Part shown: one piece after another, positions 16,887-25,697 of the stretch
Numbering within the stretch: the stretch's first letter is position 1
Layout: every line of letters starts with the position of its first letter
Origin: UBA4582 sp002389265
GTDB lineage: Bacteria; Pseudomonadota; Gammaproteobacteria; Pseudomonadales; Azotimanducaceae
DNA length: 64,000 nucleotides
Direction: 5' to 3'
Assembly: GCA_943788825.1 (NCBI GenBank)
Contig: CALSRT010000002.1
Location: 806,001-870,000 of the forward strand
Made by a program: the position numbers and the translations under genes
The notes under the pieces: generated by a model
The model's database searches: none
Told to the model about the DNA's origin: nothing
What the model saw: only the letters and a program-made list of their open reading frames with translations

Positions 16887-17027
16887 AATTTGAGCCGTTG
16901 TCGTATGGCGATTTTAGAACCGAAATTTGCAAGTAAAGTTAAACAAGTCTGGAAAGACCCATGTGGCTGAAGATTCTGTGGGTAGGGCAAGGTGCCACAG
17001 GTGACAAAAACCCTTAAGGAAAATGCT

Positions 17028-17471
17028 ATGTCTAGCTATAAAAAAATTCTGATCGCCCTTGATTTTCAGGGTGATAATGCGGAAGTCATAGAGAAAGGTA
17101 CCAGCATTGCCAAAGTAAATGAGGCAGAAGTTATTTTGGTTCATGTTAATGAGCCATTGGTGATGGCCTATGCTGCGGATGGCATGAGTTGGAGTGATCA
17201 AGTGGTGATGCTTGAAACCAGCATCCGGCAGGAAGCACAGAAAAAAATGGCTGAGACCGGTGCCCGGTTATCGTTACCGCCAGAAAGCTGCATTACACGA
17301 GAAGGCCGGCCAGCGACGGAAATTCATGAGCTGGCAAAAGAGAAGAACATTGACCTGATCGTGATGGGAACCCATGGCCAGTCGGGTTTAAAGCTTCTGC
17401 TCGGTTCGACGGCCAATAGCGTACTCCATGGTGCGACTTGCGATGTGCTGGCTGTTCGCGTTGGCGAGTAA
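17028..17471 (+). CDS. Universal stress protein, single domain (UspA family)
   Basis: A 147-residue UspA-fold protein starting MSSYKKILIALDF. It has strand motifs VILVHVNEP and DLIVMGTHGQSGLKLLLGST, with the nucleotide-binding G-2x-G-9x-G-S/T pattern intact, then VLHGATCDVLAVRV. ATP binding is therefore likely. The chosen start has AAGGA at 17016-17020 in good position; an in-frame ATG 36 bases upstream lacks one. It follows the tandem Usp gene by 141 bases on the same strand and is probably part of the same stress response. Confidence 0.92.
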   Translation: MSSYKKILIALDFQGDNAEVIEKGTSIAKVNEAEVILVHVNEPLVMAYAADGMSWSDQVVMLETSIRQEAQKKMAETGARLSLPPESCITREGRPATEIHELAKEKNIDLIVMGTHGQSGLKLLLGSTANSVLHGATCDVLAVRVGE

Positions 17472-18104
17472 GGCGCCGTAGGCTCACAGGAACAGGTTTG
17501 CGAGTCAGTTCAAGGGCTATCCAATAAGGCGCCGAGCACAGCGAGCTAAGCATGGGCTCGTTGCTGCTCGGTAAGCTTTAAGTTTTCCGGCGATGCTCCT
17601 CAGAGCATGGGTCATATTGCCTATCCATTTCTGGGCTACTTGAACGTTATCTGTGGCTCTCATTTTGTCCATCGTCTTTGATATGATCTGAGCCAAGCCA
17701 TTGTTCAGGCAGCAATGGGGAGGGTCTTTCCGTATGCTTGAAAGTCTGGCTCGAGCGACGTTGACGTAGAGGACAGCCTCCGGAGCGCCACAGTGCGCGG
17801 CGGCGCCCCTATTCGAACCGAAAACCACAGATGCCTGTACTATCGCCCGGCATGTCATTAGCATGGTGACGTCGCGCGCCATACGTTAATTCGTTAGCGA
17901 TAGAACCATAAAACCCACCAAGGGGGAGCTGAGGCTTCCCCAGACTGTCAGAGACTTGTTTCCGACAACCGTGCGTAGGAGCAGTCCGGGGTTTATAATG
18001 CTGGGGTGTGATAGGGGGAACCGCCTGCGAAGAGGCTTCACCGCTGAATTGCGAGGCTGATCGCGCGAGGCCGTGCGAGATATATGAATTCAAAGGAAAG
18101 TGAG
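17472..18104. other. Long intergenic region with no convincing gene
   Basis: This 630-base region separates the stress genes from the phosphofructokinase gene. The longest frame (17517-17882, minus, 121 residues) is basic and Cys-rich with no recognisable motif and no good ribosome binding site. A strong hairpin lies at 17922-17941 (8-bp stem with one wobble and a TGAG loop). A perfect -10 hexamer TATAAT at 17994-17999 may be the promoter of the phosphofructokinase gene. No recognisable RNA gene is seen, and the origin of the region is unclear. Confidence 0.45.
17994..17999 (+). promoter_or_regulatory. Candidate -10 element for the phosphofructokinase gene
   Basis: TATAAT is a perfect sigma70 -10 hexamer 105 bases before the chosen start. 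No good -35 hexamer is found 17 bases upstream. A weak dyad TTGTT-TCCG-ACAAC (17956-17969) lies close to where an FNR-class activator would bind, but it matches the FNR consensus poorly. Confidence 0.4.
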
Positions 18105-19364
18105 ATGTCTGGTAAAAACGTATTCTATGCCCAATCAGGTGGCGTCACTGCGGTGATCAATGCCAGTGCCTGTGGTGTGATTGAGGCGGTTCAAAAAAAT
18201 CGCCAGTTCGGTAAAGTGCTGGCAGGTAAAAATGGCATTATCGGGGCTTTGCGTGAGGAGTTGATTGACACCTCGAAAGAGTCAAAGAAGTCTATCGCGG
18301 GTCTACGACACACCCCTGCAGGCGCCTTTGGATCATGCCGATACAAATTGAAGTCTGCCGCCGAAGCCCGTGCGGAATATGATCGATTAATAGCTGTTTT
18401 TAAAGCCCACAACATAGGCTATTTTTTTTACAATGGTGGTGGTGACTCGCAAGATACAGCAAACAAGGTGGCTGAATTCAGCCAGTCCGTGGGCTACCCT
18501 ATTACCTGCATCGGGATCCCTAAGACCGTCGACAATGATCTACCCTTTACGGATTGCTCGCCTGGGTTTGGATCCGTTGCTAAGTATGTGGCGGTGTCGA
18601 CTCGAGAAGCGGGTTTGGACGTCGCGTCGATGGCGGCAAGTTCAACAAAAATATTTGTTCTGGAAGTCATGGGTCGGCATGCTGGCTGGATTGCTGCCGC
18701 CGCTGGGCTCGCCAAAGACGACCCTCTGGCACCCCCCCATATTATATTGTTTCCTGAAATTGCGTTTGATAAGCAGGCATTTCTCAAGCGTGTGGCGCAG
18801 ACCGTTAAAAAAGTCGGTTACTGCGTTATCGTCGCTTCCGAAGGTGCTCAGTACGCGGATGGTAGCTTCGTTGCGGATGCTGGCCTGAAGGATGCTTTCG
18901 GACACACGCAATTGGGCGGCGTGGCGCCGTCTCTGGTGGATATGATCAAGCTGGAACATGGGTTTAAGTGTCACTGGTCAGTGGCAGATTATCTCCAGCG
19001 TGCCGCAAGACATATTGCCTCAGCCACTGATGTGGAGCAGGCCTATGCCGTGGGTCAGGCTGCGGTAGAATTTGCTGCAGCCGGCAAGAACGCGGTTATG
19101 CCAACGATTGTTCGCGCCAAGACGAAAAAATACACATGGTCAATTGGCGAGGTGGCTTTGTCGAAGGTGGCTAATATTGAAAAGAAAATGCCGCGAGGTT
19201 TTATTACCAGGGATGGCTTTGGAATTACGCCACGTGCCGTGGACTACCTGGCGCCATTAATCAGGGGCGAAGATTACCCGCCCTATGTCAATGGGCTGCC
19301 GGCTTACGTTCGTATGAAAAATCAGTTAGTCCCCAAAAAGCTGCCGCGGTTTATTGTTGATTGA
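18105..19364 (+). CDS. pfp: 6-phosphofructokinase, pyrophosphate-dependent type
   Basis: Phosphorylates fructose 6-phosphate reversibly with PPi as donor. From MSGKNVFYAQ the protein has 419 residues. The donor loop reads YNGGGDSQDTANK, with the Asp that favours PPi over ATP, and GIPKTVDNDLPFTD carries the Lys of the PPi-type active site (ATP enzymes have Gly there). EVMGRHAGWIAA is the substrate site. The start at 18105 has AAAGGAAAG 5-13 bases upstream; an ATG 21 bases earlier lacks a site. A 15-bp direct duplication covers the stop codon (19351-19380). A membrane pyrophosphatase that also uses PPi is encoded nearby. Confidence 0.9.
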   Translation: MSGKNVFYAQSGGVTAVINASACGVIEAVQKNRQFGKVLAGKNGIIGALREELIDTSKESKKSIAGLRHTPAGAFGSCRYKLKSAAEARAEYDRLIAVFKAHNIGYFFYNGGGDSQDTANKVAEFSQSVGYPITCIGIPKTVDNDLPFTDCSPGFGSVAKYVAVSTREAGLDVASMAASSTKIFVLEVMGRHAGWIAAAAGLAKDDPLAPPHIILFPEIAFDKQAFLKRVAQTVKKVGYCVIVASEGAQYADGSFVADAGLKDAFGHTQLGGVAPSLVDMIKLEHGFKCHWSVADYLQRAARHIASATDVEQAYAVGQAAVEFAAAGKNAVMPTIVRAKTKKYTWSIGEVALSKVANIEKKMPRGFITRDGFGITPRAVDYLAPLIRGEDYPPYVNGLPAYVRMKNQLVPKKLPRFIVD

Positions 19365-19380
19365 CTTATTGTTGATTGAC
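19351..19380. repeat. 15-bp exact direct duplication across the pfp stop codon
   Basis: TTATTGTTGATTGAC occurs twice head to tail, at 19351-19365 and 19366-19380. The first copy encodes the last residues and contains the TGA stop at 19362-19364. The second copy, also in frame, repeats the stop. Confidence 0.9.
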
Positions 19381-19412
19381 GCGAGCCTGATTGAGCAGAA
19401 AAGGAGGTTGGC

Positions 19413-19838
19413 ATGCTCGGCATCTATCTGATCAATGGTTTGCTCATTACGTTGGCGGTCATCGTTCATTACGAGAGTCTCAGGTTGTTGTCGGTATTTA
19501 TTCCGCGGCTGAGTATCGCCCACCGAATGCGCATCGTCGTGGGTATCTATGGAGCGCTCTGCGCCCACGTCGCCGAAATATGGCTATTTGGTTGGGGTTA
19601 CTATTATATGTTGAGGAGCCAAAAGTTTGGCTCCTTGCAGGGCAACTTTGACGGATCGCTACTCGATTGTGTTTATTTTTCGTTCACCAACTATACGTCC
19701 CTAGGCTATGGCGATGTAGAACCGTTAGGTGATATACGCTTCACCGCGGGCCTTGAGTCACTGACCGGACTCGTGCTGATCGGCTGGACCGCATCCTTTC
19801 TCTATGTCGAGATGTCTCGATTCTGGCATGAGTCATAG
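19413..19838 (+). CDS. Ion channel family protein with K+-type selectivity filter
   Basis: A 141-residue membrane protein with about three hydrophobic segments (residues 2-25, 41-65 and 113-135). Between the last two is a pore loop, FSFTNYTSLGYGDVEP, whose TxxxGYGD matches the potassium-channel selectivity filter. It resembles the Ion_trans_2 pore family but has no cytosolic RCK domain. It begins 48 bases after pfp, behind AAGGAGG, so co-transcription is possible. A K+-dependent-type pyrophosphatase lies nearby, but any link in function is inference. Confidence 0.8.
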   Translation: MLGIYLINGLLITLAVIVHYESLRLLSVFIPRLSIAHRMRIVVGIYGALCAHVAEIWLFGWGYYYMLRSQKFGSLQGNFDGSLLDCVYFSFTNYTSLGYGDVEPLGDIRFTAGLESLTGLVLIGWTASFLYVEMSRFWHES

Positions 19839-19851
19839 GGCGGGGGGAAAA

Positions 19852-20808
19852 CTAGGCCTGAACCTTGCCCAACAGGGTTCTGAGCTCCTGGATATGTAAA
19901 CTCATGTACTCTTTGAATATGCAGGCGGAGTGGGGTAGCACGACAACATCTGGATGGTCCCATAATGGCGAGTCGGCGGGCAACGGTTCAACTTCAGTGA
20001 CATCAAGGCCCGCGCCTTGAATACCGGTATGGGTTAATGCCCAGAGCAAGCTTGCTGTGGGTAAGGTGGTGCCACGGCCAAAATTATAGAGATAAGCCCC
20101 TGTTTTGATCGACTTGAGGCGCTCACGGTTCATGAATCCTTGGGTTTGCTCGCCGCCGGGCAAAAGCAGAACAACGTGGTCAGCCTCAGCGAGGCGGTCA
20201 TTCAGTGATTCGGCGGGGATATATTCAGCGCCGGAATCCGGATCAATACCGCTGGAACAGGATCGCCGGTGAGCATAAACACGAGTACCAAGTTGCGTCA
20301 GATAGCGAGCGCAGAATTTACCGATGCTACCGTAACCGATGATGACCACCGTTTGGCTACTGAGTAGCGGTGAGCTTTGCTGTTGGTTTCGATCCCACTG
20401 GTGCTGCTGCTGCAAGGCAAGCATGGCGCTGATACGGCGATTGAAGTGCAGCATCAGTCCCAGCATGGTTTCTGCGATCATGCTGCCGTGAAAAGTGCCC
20501 TGTGAAATAATCACCTTGCCGTCAGGGTCCTGCTGAATCCAGTCATGACCTGCGGCTGGAGTGAAAATTTGCTTCAGAGCCGGCGCCTTGGCGTACCAGC
20601 TGGCATCGAACCGCCAGGTGTCGAGCACTTCTATCTCGGGTAATGCCTGCAGTAGTTCAGCTTCGCTGGTCAGTTTAATAATCTCCCACCCAGGCAGTAG
20701 CTGTTGTAACAGTTGGTGGTGATCTGCTGAAAAGTGAAATGCGACTTCATCAGCAACCAAATAGACGTGGAGTCGAGGGGGTGTTGTTTTGTGTATTGTT
20801 GTCGTCAT
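19852..20808 (-). CDS. D-isomer-specific 2-hydroxyacid dehydrogenase family protein
   Basis: A 318-residue NAD(P)-dependent oxidoreductase acting on 2-hydroxy or 2-keto acids. The Rossmann motif is VVIIGYGSIGKFCARYL, followed by ADHVVLLLPGGEQTQGF, YNFGRGTTLPTASLLWAL (catalytic Arg region) and VEPLPADSPLWDHPDVVVLPH with the catalytic His. It is convergent with the channel gene and ends 13 bases after it. The substrate is unknown; it resembles glyoxylate/hydroxypyruvate reductase A-like branches. Its promoter would lie in 20809-20887. Confidence 0.85.
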   Translation of the reverse strand: MTTTIHKTTPPRLHVYLVADEVAFHFSADHHQLLQQLLPGWEIIKLTSEAELLQALPEIEVLDTWRFDASWYAKAPALKQIFTPAAGHDWIQQDPDGKVIISQGTFHGSMIAETMLGLMLHFNRRISAMLALQQQHQWDRNQQQSSPLLSSQTVVIIGYGSIGKFCARYLTQLGTRVYAHRRSCSSGIDPDSGAEYIPAESLNDRLAEADHVVLLLPGGEQTQGFMNRERLKSIKTGAYLYNFGRGTTLPTASLLWALTHTGIQGAGLDVTEVEPLPADSPLWDHPDVVVLPHSACIFKEYMSLHIQELRTLLGKVQA

Positions 20809-20887
20809 AAAGGCTGTCTATAAGAATGACAATGAAGCTGCCATTATAGAGATCATTGAGTTGAGTGGTCTTATTTAAGATATAAAA

Positions 20888-20909
20888 AAAGCGGGCTTAA
20901 GCCCGCTTT
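20888..20909 (-). terminator. Rho-independent terminator of the pyrophosphatase gene
   Basis: The hairpin GCGGGCTTAAGCCCGC (20891-20906) is flanked by A-run and T-run sequences on its two sides. It lies 22 bases after the hppA stop on the minus strand, and the A/T flanks make it usable in both directions. Confidence 0.85.
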
Positions 20910-20930
20910 CTTTATACCTGATAGCGCGCC

Positions 20931-22970
20931 TTACAACAGCGGCGCTATAACCAGGCTGACAATCGCCATAACGTTGATCAAGATGTTCATGGCTGGGCCC
21001 GAAGTATCCTTGAACGGGTCACCAACTGTGTCGCCGACGACGACGGCCGCATGAACGTCGGAGCCTTTGCCGCCCAGGTTACCCTTCTCAACATATTTCT
21101 TCGCATTATCCCAGGCGCCGCCGGCATTCGCCATCATCAGAGCCAGCAGAACGCAGCCCAGTAATGCACCTGCTAACATGCCGCCGAGGCTCTCTCCGCC
21201 TAAACCAAAACCAACGATTGCAGGCATTGAGATAGCAATTATCCCAGGCAGAATCATCTTCTTTAATGCTGCTTTAGTGGCAATATCGATACACTTAGTG
21301 TGGTCCGGATCAGCGGTACCTTCCATCAAACCCTTGATCTCACGAAATTGGCGACGAATTTCTTCAATCATCTCCATTGCAGCATCGCCCACAGCGGTCA
21401 TGGTGATGGACGCAATCAAAAATGGTAGCGTACCGCCGATAAACATACCTACCAGTACTTTCGGATTGGAGAGTTCAAGGCTGAAGGTTGCGTTGTGAAG
21501 ATGCATGGTTTCGACGAACGCCGCAATGATCGCCAGGGCTGACAGCGCTGCTGCACCAATAGCAAAACCTTTGCCGATCGCTGCCGTGGTGTTACCGACT
21601 TCATCGAGACCATCGGTAATCGCACGAATTTCTGCACCAAGGCCGCCCATTTCTGCGATCCCGCCGGCGTTGTCGGCAACGGGTCCGTATGCGTCGAGGG
21701 CCATGGTCATACCCACAGTGGCCAACATGCCTACTGCTGCGATACCGACGCCATAAAGGCCTGCCAGATCTGTCGAAACGTAAATGATGGCGCTGATGGC
21801 GAGGATAGGAATGACAACTGACTGCATGCCCACCGCAAGTCCAGTGATCATGACTGTGGCGGTGCCTGTCTTACCAGATTCAGCTATGCTAATAACGGGA
21901 GCCTTGGAAGTATAGTACTCAGTGACGAGGCCAATGAGGATGCCACCCGCGGTGCCGGCGACTATCGCCCACCAGACATTCAGTGAAATGCCGGCAAAGT
22001 CAGTCAGGAAGTAGGCGCCGATAATCAAAGCCACTGCCGAGAGTTGATGGCCCATGCGCAGTGCGGTTTCCGGTGCGCTGTTAGACATGCTGCGAACCAC
22101 TAGAATACCGATAATGGAACATGCCAAGCCGATTGATGCCAGTGCCAGAGGCAGGAACATCAGTGCTTGCTGGCCAGTCTCTGTCGCTAGTGGCGCCAGT
22201 GCGCTGATTCCGAATTCGCCACCGAGAGCCAGGGTTGAGGCAATCGCAATGGTTGCAATCATGGCGCCACAATAGGATTCGAAAATGTCAGATCCCATAC
22301 CCGCGACGTCACCCACGTTATCACCGACATTGTCAGCAATCACGCCTGGGTTGCGGGGGTCGTCTTCTGGAATGCCGGCTTCGATTTTTCCCACCAGGTC
22401 AGCACCGACATCGGCGCTCTTGGTAAAGATACCGCCGCCGACTCGAGAGAATAGAGCAACACTGGATGCGCCCATACCAAAGCCATGGATCGCGTGAACG
22501 GCATCAGGATCACCGCCGAAGTACCAGTAGAGACCGCCAAGCCCAATCAGGCCCAGAGAAGCGACACACAAGCCCATGATCGAGCCGCCATAGAAGGCGA
22601 CTGTCAGAGCGCCAGCGGCGCCAGAGGTCTGCGCGGCGTGAGTCGTTCGAACGTTGGCCTTGGTGGCCGCAAACATACCCAGATAGCCAGCCAGTGCAGA
22701 GGTGAGTGCACCGACTGCAAACGCCAGAGCCGTATTTATGCCCAGTGGCGACACGAGCAGGATGAGGAATAAAGGCGCAGCGAATAGAAAAAGCATGCGG
22801 TATTCGCGATGCATAAAGGCCATGGCCCCTTCATGAATAGCTTTAGCGATTTTCTTGATCTTTTCTCCGCCCTCTTCATATCTTGTCATCACAACATAAA
22901 TAACAAGGGCGCAAACCATTCCGAGCACACCGAATAAGGGTGGCAAGCTTGTATCAAACATATCAGTCAT
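20931..22970 (-). CDS. hppA: Membrane-bound ion-pumping pyrophosphatase, K+-dependent signature
   Basis: Hydrolyses PPi to pump H+ or Na+ across the inner membrane. The 679-residue protein is rich in transmembrane helices. Catalytic loops include DVGADLVGKIEAGIPEDDPRN, then DNVGDNVGDVAGMGSDIFES, DAYGPVADNAGGIAEM and the C-terminal DTVGDPFKDTSGPAMNILI. The diagnostic segment reads GNTTAAIGKG, with Ala at residue 463; the established K+-independent H+-PPases have Lys there (GNTTKA). The protein therefore belongs to the K+-dependent class, which includes both H+ and Na+ pumps; the ion cannot be decided here. A strong terminator follows. Confidence 0.95.
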   Translation of the reverse strand: MTDMFDTSLPPLFGVLGMVCALVIYVVMTRYEEGGEKIKKIAKAIHEGAMAFMHREYRMLFLFAAPLFLILLVSPLGINTALAFAVGALTSALAGYLGMFAATKANVRTTHAAQTSGAAGALTVAFYGGSIMGLCVASLGLIGLGGLYWYFGGDPDAVHAIHGFGMGASSVALFSRVGGGIFTKSADVGADLVGKIEAGIPEDDPRNPGVIADNVGDNVGDVAGMGSDIFESYCGAMIATIAIASTLALGGEFGISALAPLATETGQQALMFLPLALASIGLACSIIGILVVRSMSNSAPETALRMGHQLSAVALIIGAYFLTDFAGISLNVWWAIVAGTAGGILIGLVTEYYTSKAPVISIAESGKTGTATVMITGLAVGMQSVVIPILAISAIIYVSTDLAGLYGVGIAAVGMLATVGMTMALDAYGPVADNAGGIAEMGGLGAEIRAITDGLDEVGNTTAAIGKGFAIGAAALSALAIIAAFVETMHLHNATFSLELSNPKVLVGMFIGGTLPFLIASITMTAVGDAAMEMIEEIRRQFREIKGLMEGTADPDHTKCIDIATKAALKKMILPGIIAISMPAIVGFGLGGESLGGMLAGALLGCVLLALMMANAGGAWDNAKKYVEKGNLGGKGSDVHAAVVVGDTVGDPFKDTSGPAMNILINVMAIVSLVIAPLL

Positions 22971-23160
22971 AGTCAGTTCCGATCGGATTATTATTAGGGA
23001 TCTTTCTACTTTTTTTCCGGCTTGCCGAAGCAGGCTGCGGTTAGCCGGGCTACATAGTACAAAAGAGTGAGCTTAGGTTGAACTGCCAATATACGCTAAA
23101 TGGCGAATAATAATGAAAAATCTCCCGATTTGACCTCAAGAGATCTTTCCAATATCGAAA

Positions 23161-24207
23161 TCAGCCTTCGGTGAGTAAGCGGCGAAGGTCAATAATCGCC
23201 GCATTGGCTCTGGATATATGCGCTCCCATCACCAGCGAATGATTGGCGAGAATACCCAACCCATCACCGTTGAGGATTAGGGGGCTCCAGAGGGTGTCCT
23301 GAGTCGGTTCAAGTTCACGAATAATTTGGCGTAAGCTGATTAAGGCATTTTTTTTCTCAAGTACGTCCTTGAAGTCGATCTCTATAGCGCGCAATAGATG
23401 TAGCAGTGCCCAAGTGGTACCTCGGGCTTCGTAAAAAACATCGTCAAGCTCTGTCCAGGGCGTTTTTACTTCGGTTTCAGGTTGGCTTGAAGTTGATTGA
23501 GTGGCGGCTGGGTCGCCAGCCAGGGCGGTGTTCAATTGGCGTTTACCCACGCTGGCACTCAATCGCTGAGAGAGGCTGCCGAGTCGGGTTTCGACTTCCG
23601 ACAGCCAGGTCTGGAGATTATCCGCTCGCGCGTAAAATTGAGCCGATGGCTGATCCAGTGCGCCCAAGCGTGCGAGGTAATCTTCCAGGGCAATGATCCC
23701 TCGATCGTATTCGTCCTCGCTGGCGGGTAGCATCCAGCTGTCGCTATCAAAGTAAAATTGATTCTCGGCGGTGACCAGACCAATATCTTCTGTGGATTGG
23801 GACTGAGAGCGGCTCAGATTATTTCTCAAGGTGCGCGCCATATCCCGAATTTGGACTAAAACGCCAAACTCCCAGTTCGGTACATTGTCCATCCAGATTC
23901 CTGGTGGAAAAACGTCATTCGTTAAATAGCCGCCGCGTTTGTGTAGCAATCGATCGGCGATGCCGATGGTTGCCGCCACGGTCGTACTTCCACGAACGAC
24001 GCGGACGCCGACTTTCTCGGTCTCGGCCGCGGTTAACGCCACGACGTCAAACTGTTCCGGCTCCGAATCCCATAGATAGCTGACGATACTAATGGCGACT
24101 AAAATCGATAGGAATAATGTACCGAGGCCCTTGCTGAGAGAGCCAGAGGTAGCTGACACTTCGAAACTGTCGGAAAGTCCGGATTTGATTTTATCGAAAG
24201 CGCTCAA
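23161..24207 (-). CDS. DUF2333 family protein
   Basis: A 348-residue inner-membrane-anchored protein of unknown function. One transmembrane helix is at about residues 25-46 (GTLFLSILVAISIVSYLW). The rest is probably periplasmic and contains the family signature GGYLTNDVFPPGIWMDNMPNWEFGV-like segment (residues about 90-116) and a helical region with many Leu and Arg residues. Such proteins are common in Pseudomonas relatives. It lies 124 bases downstream of a lipoprotein gene on the same strand, so an envelope role is plausible. Confidence 0.78.
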   Translation of the reverse strand: MSAFDKIKSGLSDSFEVSATSGSLSKGLGTLFLSILVAISIVSYLWDSEPEQFDVVALTAAETEKVGVRVVRGSTTVAATIGIADRLLHKRGGYLTNDVFPPGIWMDNVPNWEFGVLVQIRDMARTLRNNLSRSQSQSTEDIGLVTAENQFYFDSDSWMLPASEDEYDRGIIALEDYLARLGALDQPSAQFYARADNLQTWLSEVETRLGSLSQRLSASVGKRQLNTALAGDPAATQSTSSQPETEVKTPWTELDDVFYEARGTTWALLHLLRAIEIDFKDVLEKKNALISLRQIIRELEPTQDTLWSPLILNGDGLGILANHSLVMGAHISRANAAIIDLRRLLTEG

Positions 24208-24331
24208 GGTTTGTTCACCGAGGAGAATGATTAGGCAGCTATATTAACGAAAAACCGCTCACGGGTCTGCGTCCATCTGTCCGCTGGTCGCTGCGGAGTT
24301 AATCAAATAAAGCGGTTGGCGAATATTCTCG

Positions 24332-25114
24332 TCAGCGAACGTACAGACTAACCCTTGTCTGGTTGTTGAACTCAAATTGAGCCCGGATGCGTTTGCTCGT
24401 TGTCTGGTTCAAATATTGGTAGATCTGCCTGCCGAGAGCGTCGGAGCTGGCGCCAATAATGATGGATGCGTTGGTCTGCTCGATTTGCCGGGCCACCTTT
24501 TGCAGGATCGCGACAGTGGCCAGCGCTGCCTGGGTGTTGGGATAATCCGCGTTCTGCGGCGCTGGAATTGGCGATTCAGGGTCTGCTGCGGCCAGTGTTC
24601 GATTGACGGCCGCGAGGGACTCCAAGGCGGCATCAGGCAAAAAATAATCGACACTGTGGCTACGCTGTTGTTCATCGATCATGTTCGCAATGGCCGAAAT
24701 GCCCGTATGGCGGGGATCCACCGAGCGGGCTTTGTTCACGAAGTCTTTAGCGCTGTGCCGCTTGCCTTTGGCCGCCTGGCTAATGGCTAATTCCAAGTAA
24801 GCATCGACAATTCTGGATAGGCCGAGCAGCGCCTCGGGATTTTCAGGCTCAAGGTTAAGTACCTGCGAGTATCGCAGATAGGCATTGTCATCATCTGGGG
24901 TCGTAAACCGGCTGTTGCGCAGCGCATCGTGGCCAGCGTTGAGTAACTCGATGATATGCTGTCGGCTTGACCCAGACGCTGGCACTTTCGGCGCTGAAGC
25001 CTGTGCGGTGGCAGTGACTGGCGCTATACTTGTGGGTGTCGGCAGCGCAAGCTGACAACCTGATAGCGCGAGGGTCAGGAAAATAGAGCAGATATTGTGG
25101 AATCTGTGCGGCAA
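24332..25114 (-). CDS. Lipoprotein with TPR-like helical repeats
   Basis: A 260-residue predicted lipoprotein. The signal peptide ends in the lipobox LALSGC, with Cys at about residue 20. A Ser/Thr/Pro/Ala-rich linker follows, then helical repeats resembling tetratricopeptide units (NAYLRYSQVLNLEPENPEALLG-like, with LGLSRIVDAYLELAISQAAKG next). The C-terminal part may fold separately. Function is unknown; it may act with the DUF2333 membrane protein downstream. It is divergent from the DsbD-domain gene, with starts only 34 bases apart. Confidence 0.65.
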   Translation of the reverse strand: MPHRFHNICSIFLTLALSGCQLALPTPTSIAPVTATAQASAPKVPASGSSRQHIIELLNAGHDALRNSRFTTPDDDNAYLRYSQVLNLEPENPEALLGLSRIVDAYLELAISQAAKGKRHSAKDFVNKARSVDPRHTGISAIANMIDEQQRSHSVDYFLPDAALESLAAVNRTLAAADPESPIPAPQNADYPNTQAALATVAILQKVARQIEQTNASIIIGASSDALGRQIYQYLNQTTSKRIRAQFEFNNQTRVSLYVR

Positions 25115-25148
25115 TATAATAAGTTATCCCATGGGTGAATGAACATTG

Positions 25149-25610
25149 ATGAAAACCATGATGGAAACCGTGACGCGAAGCATAAAGCATGGCCTGTTAA
25201 TCGTGCTGAGCTCTTGGCTCTTCGCCGCAGTTGCGGTTGCGTCTGAGTTTCGCAGCATATCGTTTCCCGTCAATGGGGCGCAGACCTACTTGCCTGTAGA
25301 TCAAGCGTTCCAGTTTACCGCTTTACAGGACAATGAGCAGCTGCTTCTGCGCTGGCAGATAGCGCCAGGCTACTATTTATATCGTGATCGAATCAAAATA
25401 CGGCAAGCAGACTTGGTTTTATCGGTAGTATTGCCCGAGGGCATAGAGAAGCAGGATGAAACTTTTGGTCTGGTGCAGGTGTTTTATGGTTTATTGGAGC
25501 TCACCGTGCCACTGAGCGATGGATTGGACCCGGTGCATATCGAATATCAAGGTTGCGCCGAAGCTGGGTTGTGTTATCCGCCCAGGTGGCAGTCAGTGCC
25601 TTTGAGGTGA
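25149..25610 (+). CDS. Stand-alone DsbD N-terminal (alpha) domain protein
   Basis: A 153-residue secreted protein matching only the periplasmic N-terminal domain of the thiol:disulfide reductase DsbD. A signal peptide (KHGLLIVLSSWLFAAVAVAS) is followed by FTALQDNEQLLLRWQIAPGYYLYRDRI and the redox pair in GCAEAGLCYPP, the two Cys that receive electrons in DsbD. The membrane and thioredoxin domains are missing, and the following 87 bases do not encode them in any frame. It may be a relic or a partner of another DsbD/CcdA. The ATG at 25149 is preferred over the TTG just before it. Confidence 0.75.
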   Translation: MKTMMETVTRSIKHGLLIVLSSWLFAAVAVASEFRSISFPVNGAQTYLPVDQAFQFTALQDNEQLLLRWQIAPGYYLYRDRIKIRQADLVLSVVLPEGIEKQDETFGLVQVFYGLLELTVPLSDGLDPVHIEYQGCAEAGLCYPPRWQSVPLR

Positions 25611-25697
25611 CTCTGCCGCGATAACAGGCCGGCTCCTGGGTGAATATCACAGTAAAATAACGATAAAATCAGCAACTTAATTCTGGAAAGCGACAAA

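Noticed and set aside
17517..17882. 121-residue minus-strand frame in the large gap
   Set aside because: Basic and Cys-rich composition, no motif and no ribosome binding site; not supported as a gene.
17956..17969. FNR-like dyad upstream of the phosphofructokinase gene
   Set aside because: TTGTT-TCCG-ACAAC matches the consensus poorly in the second half-site, although its position is suitable.
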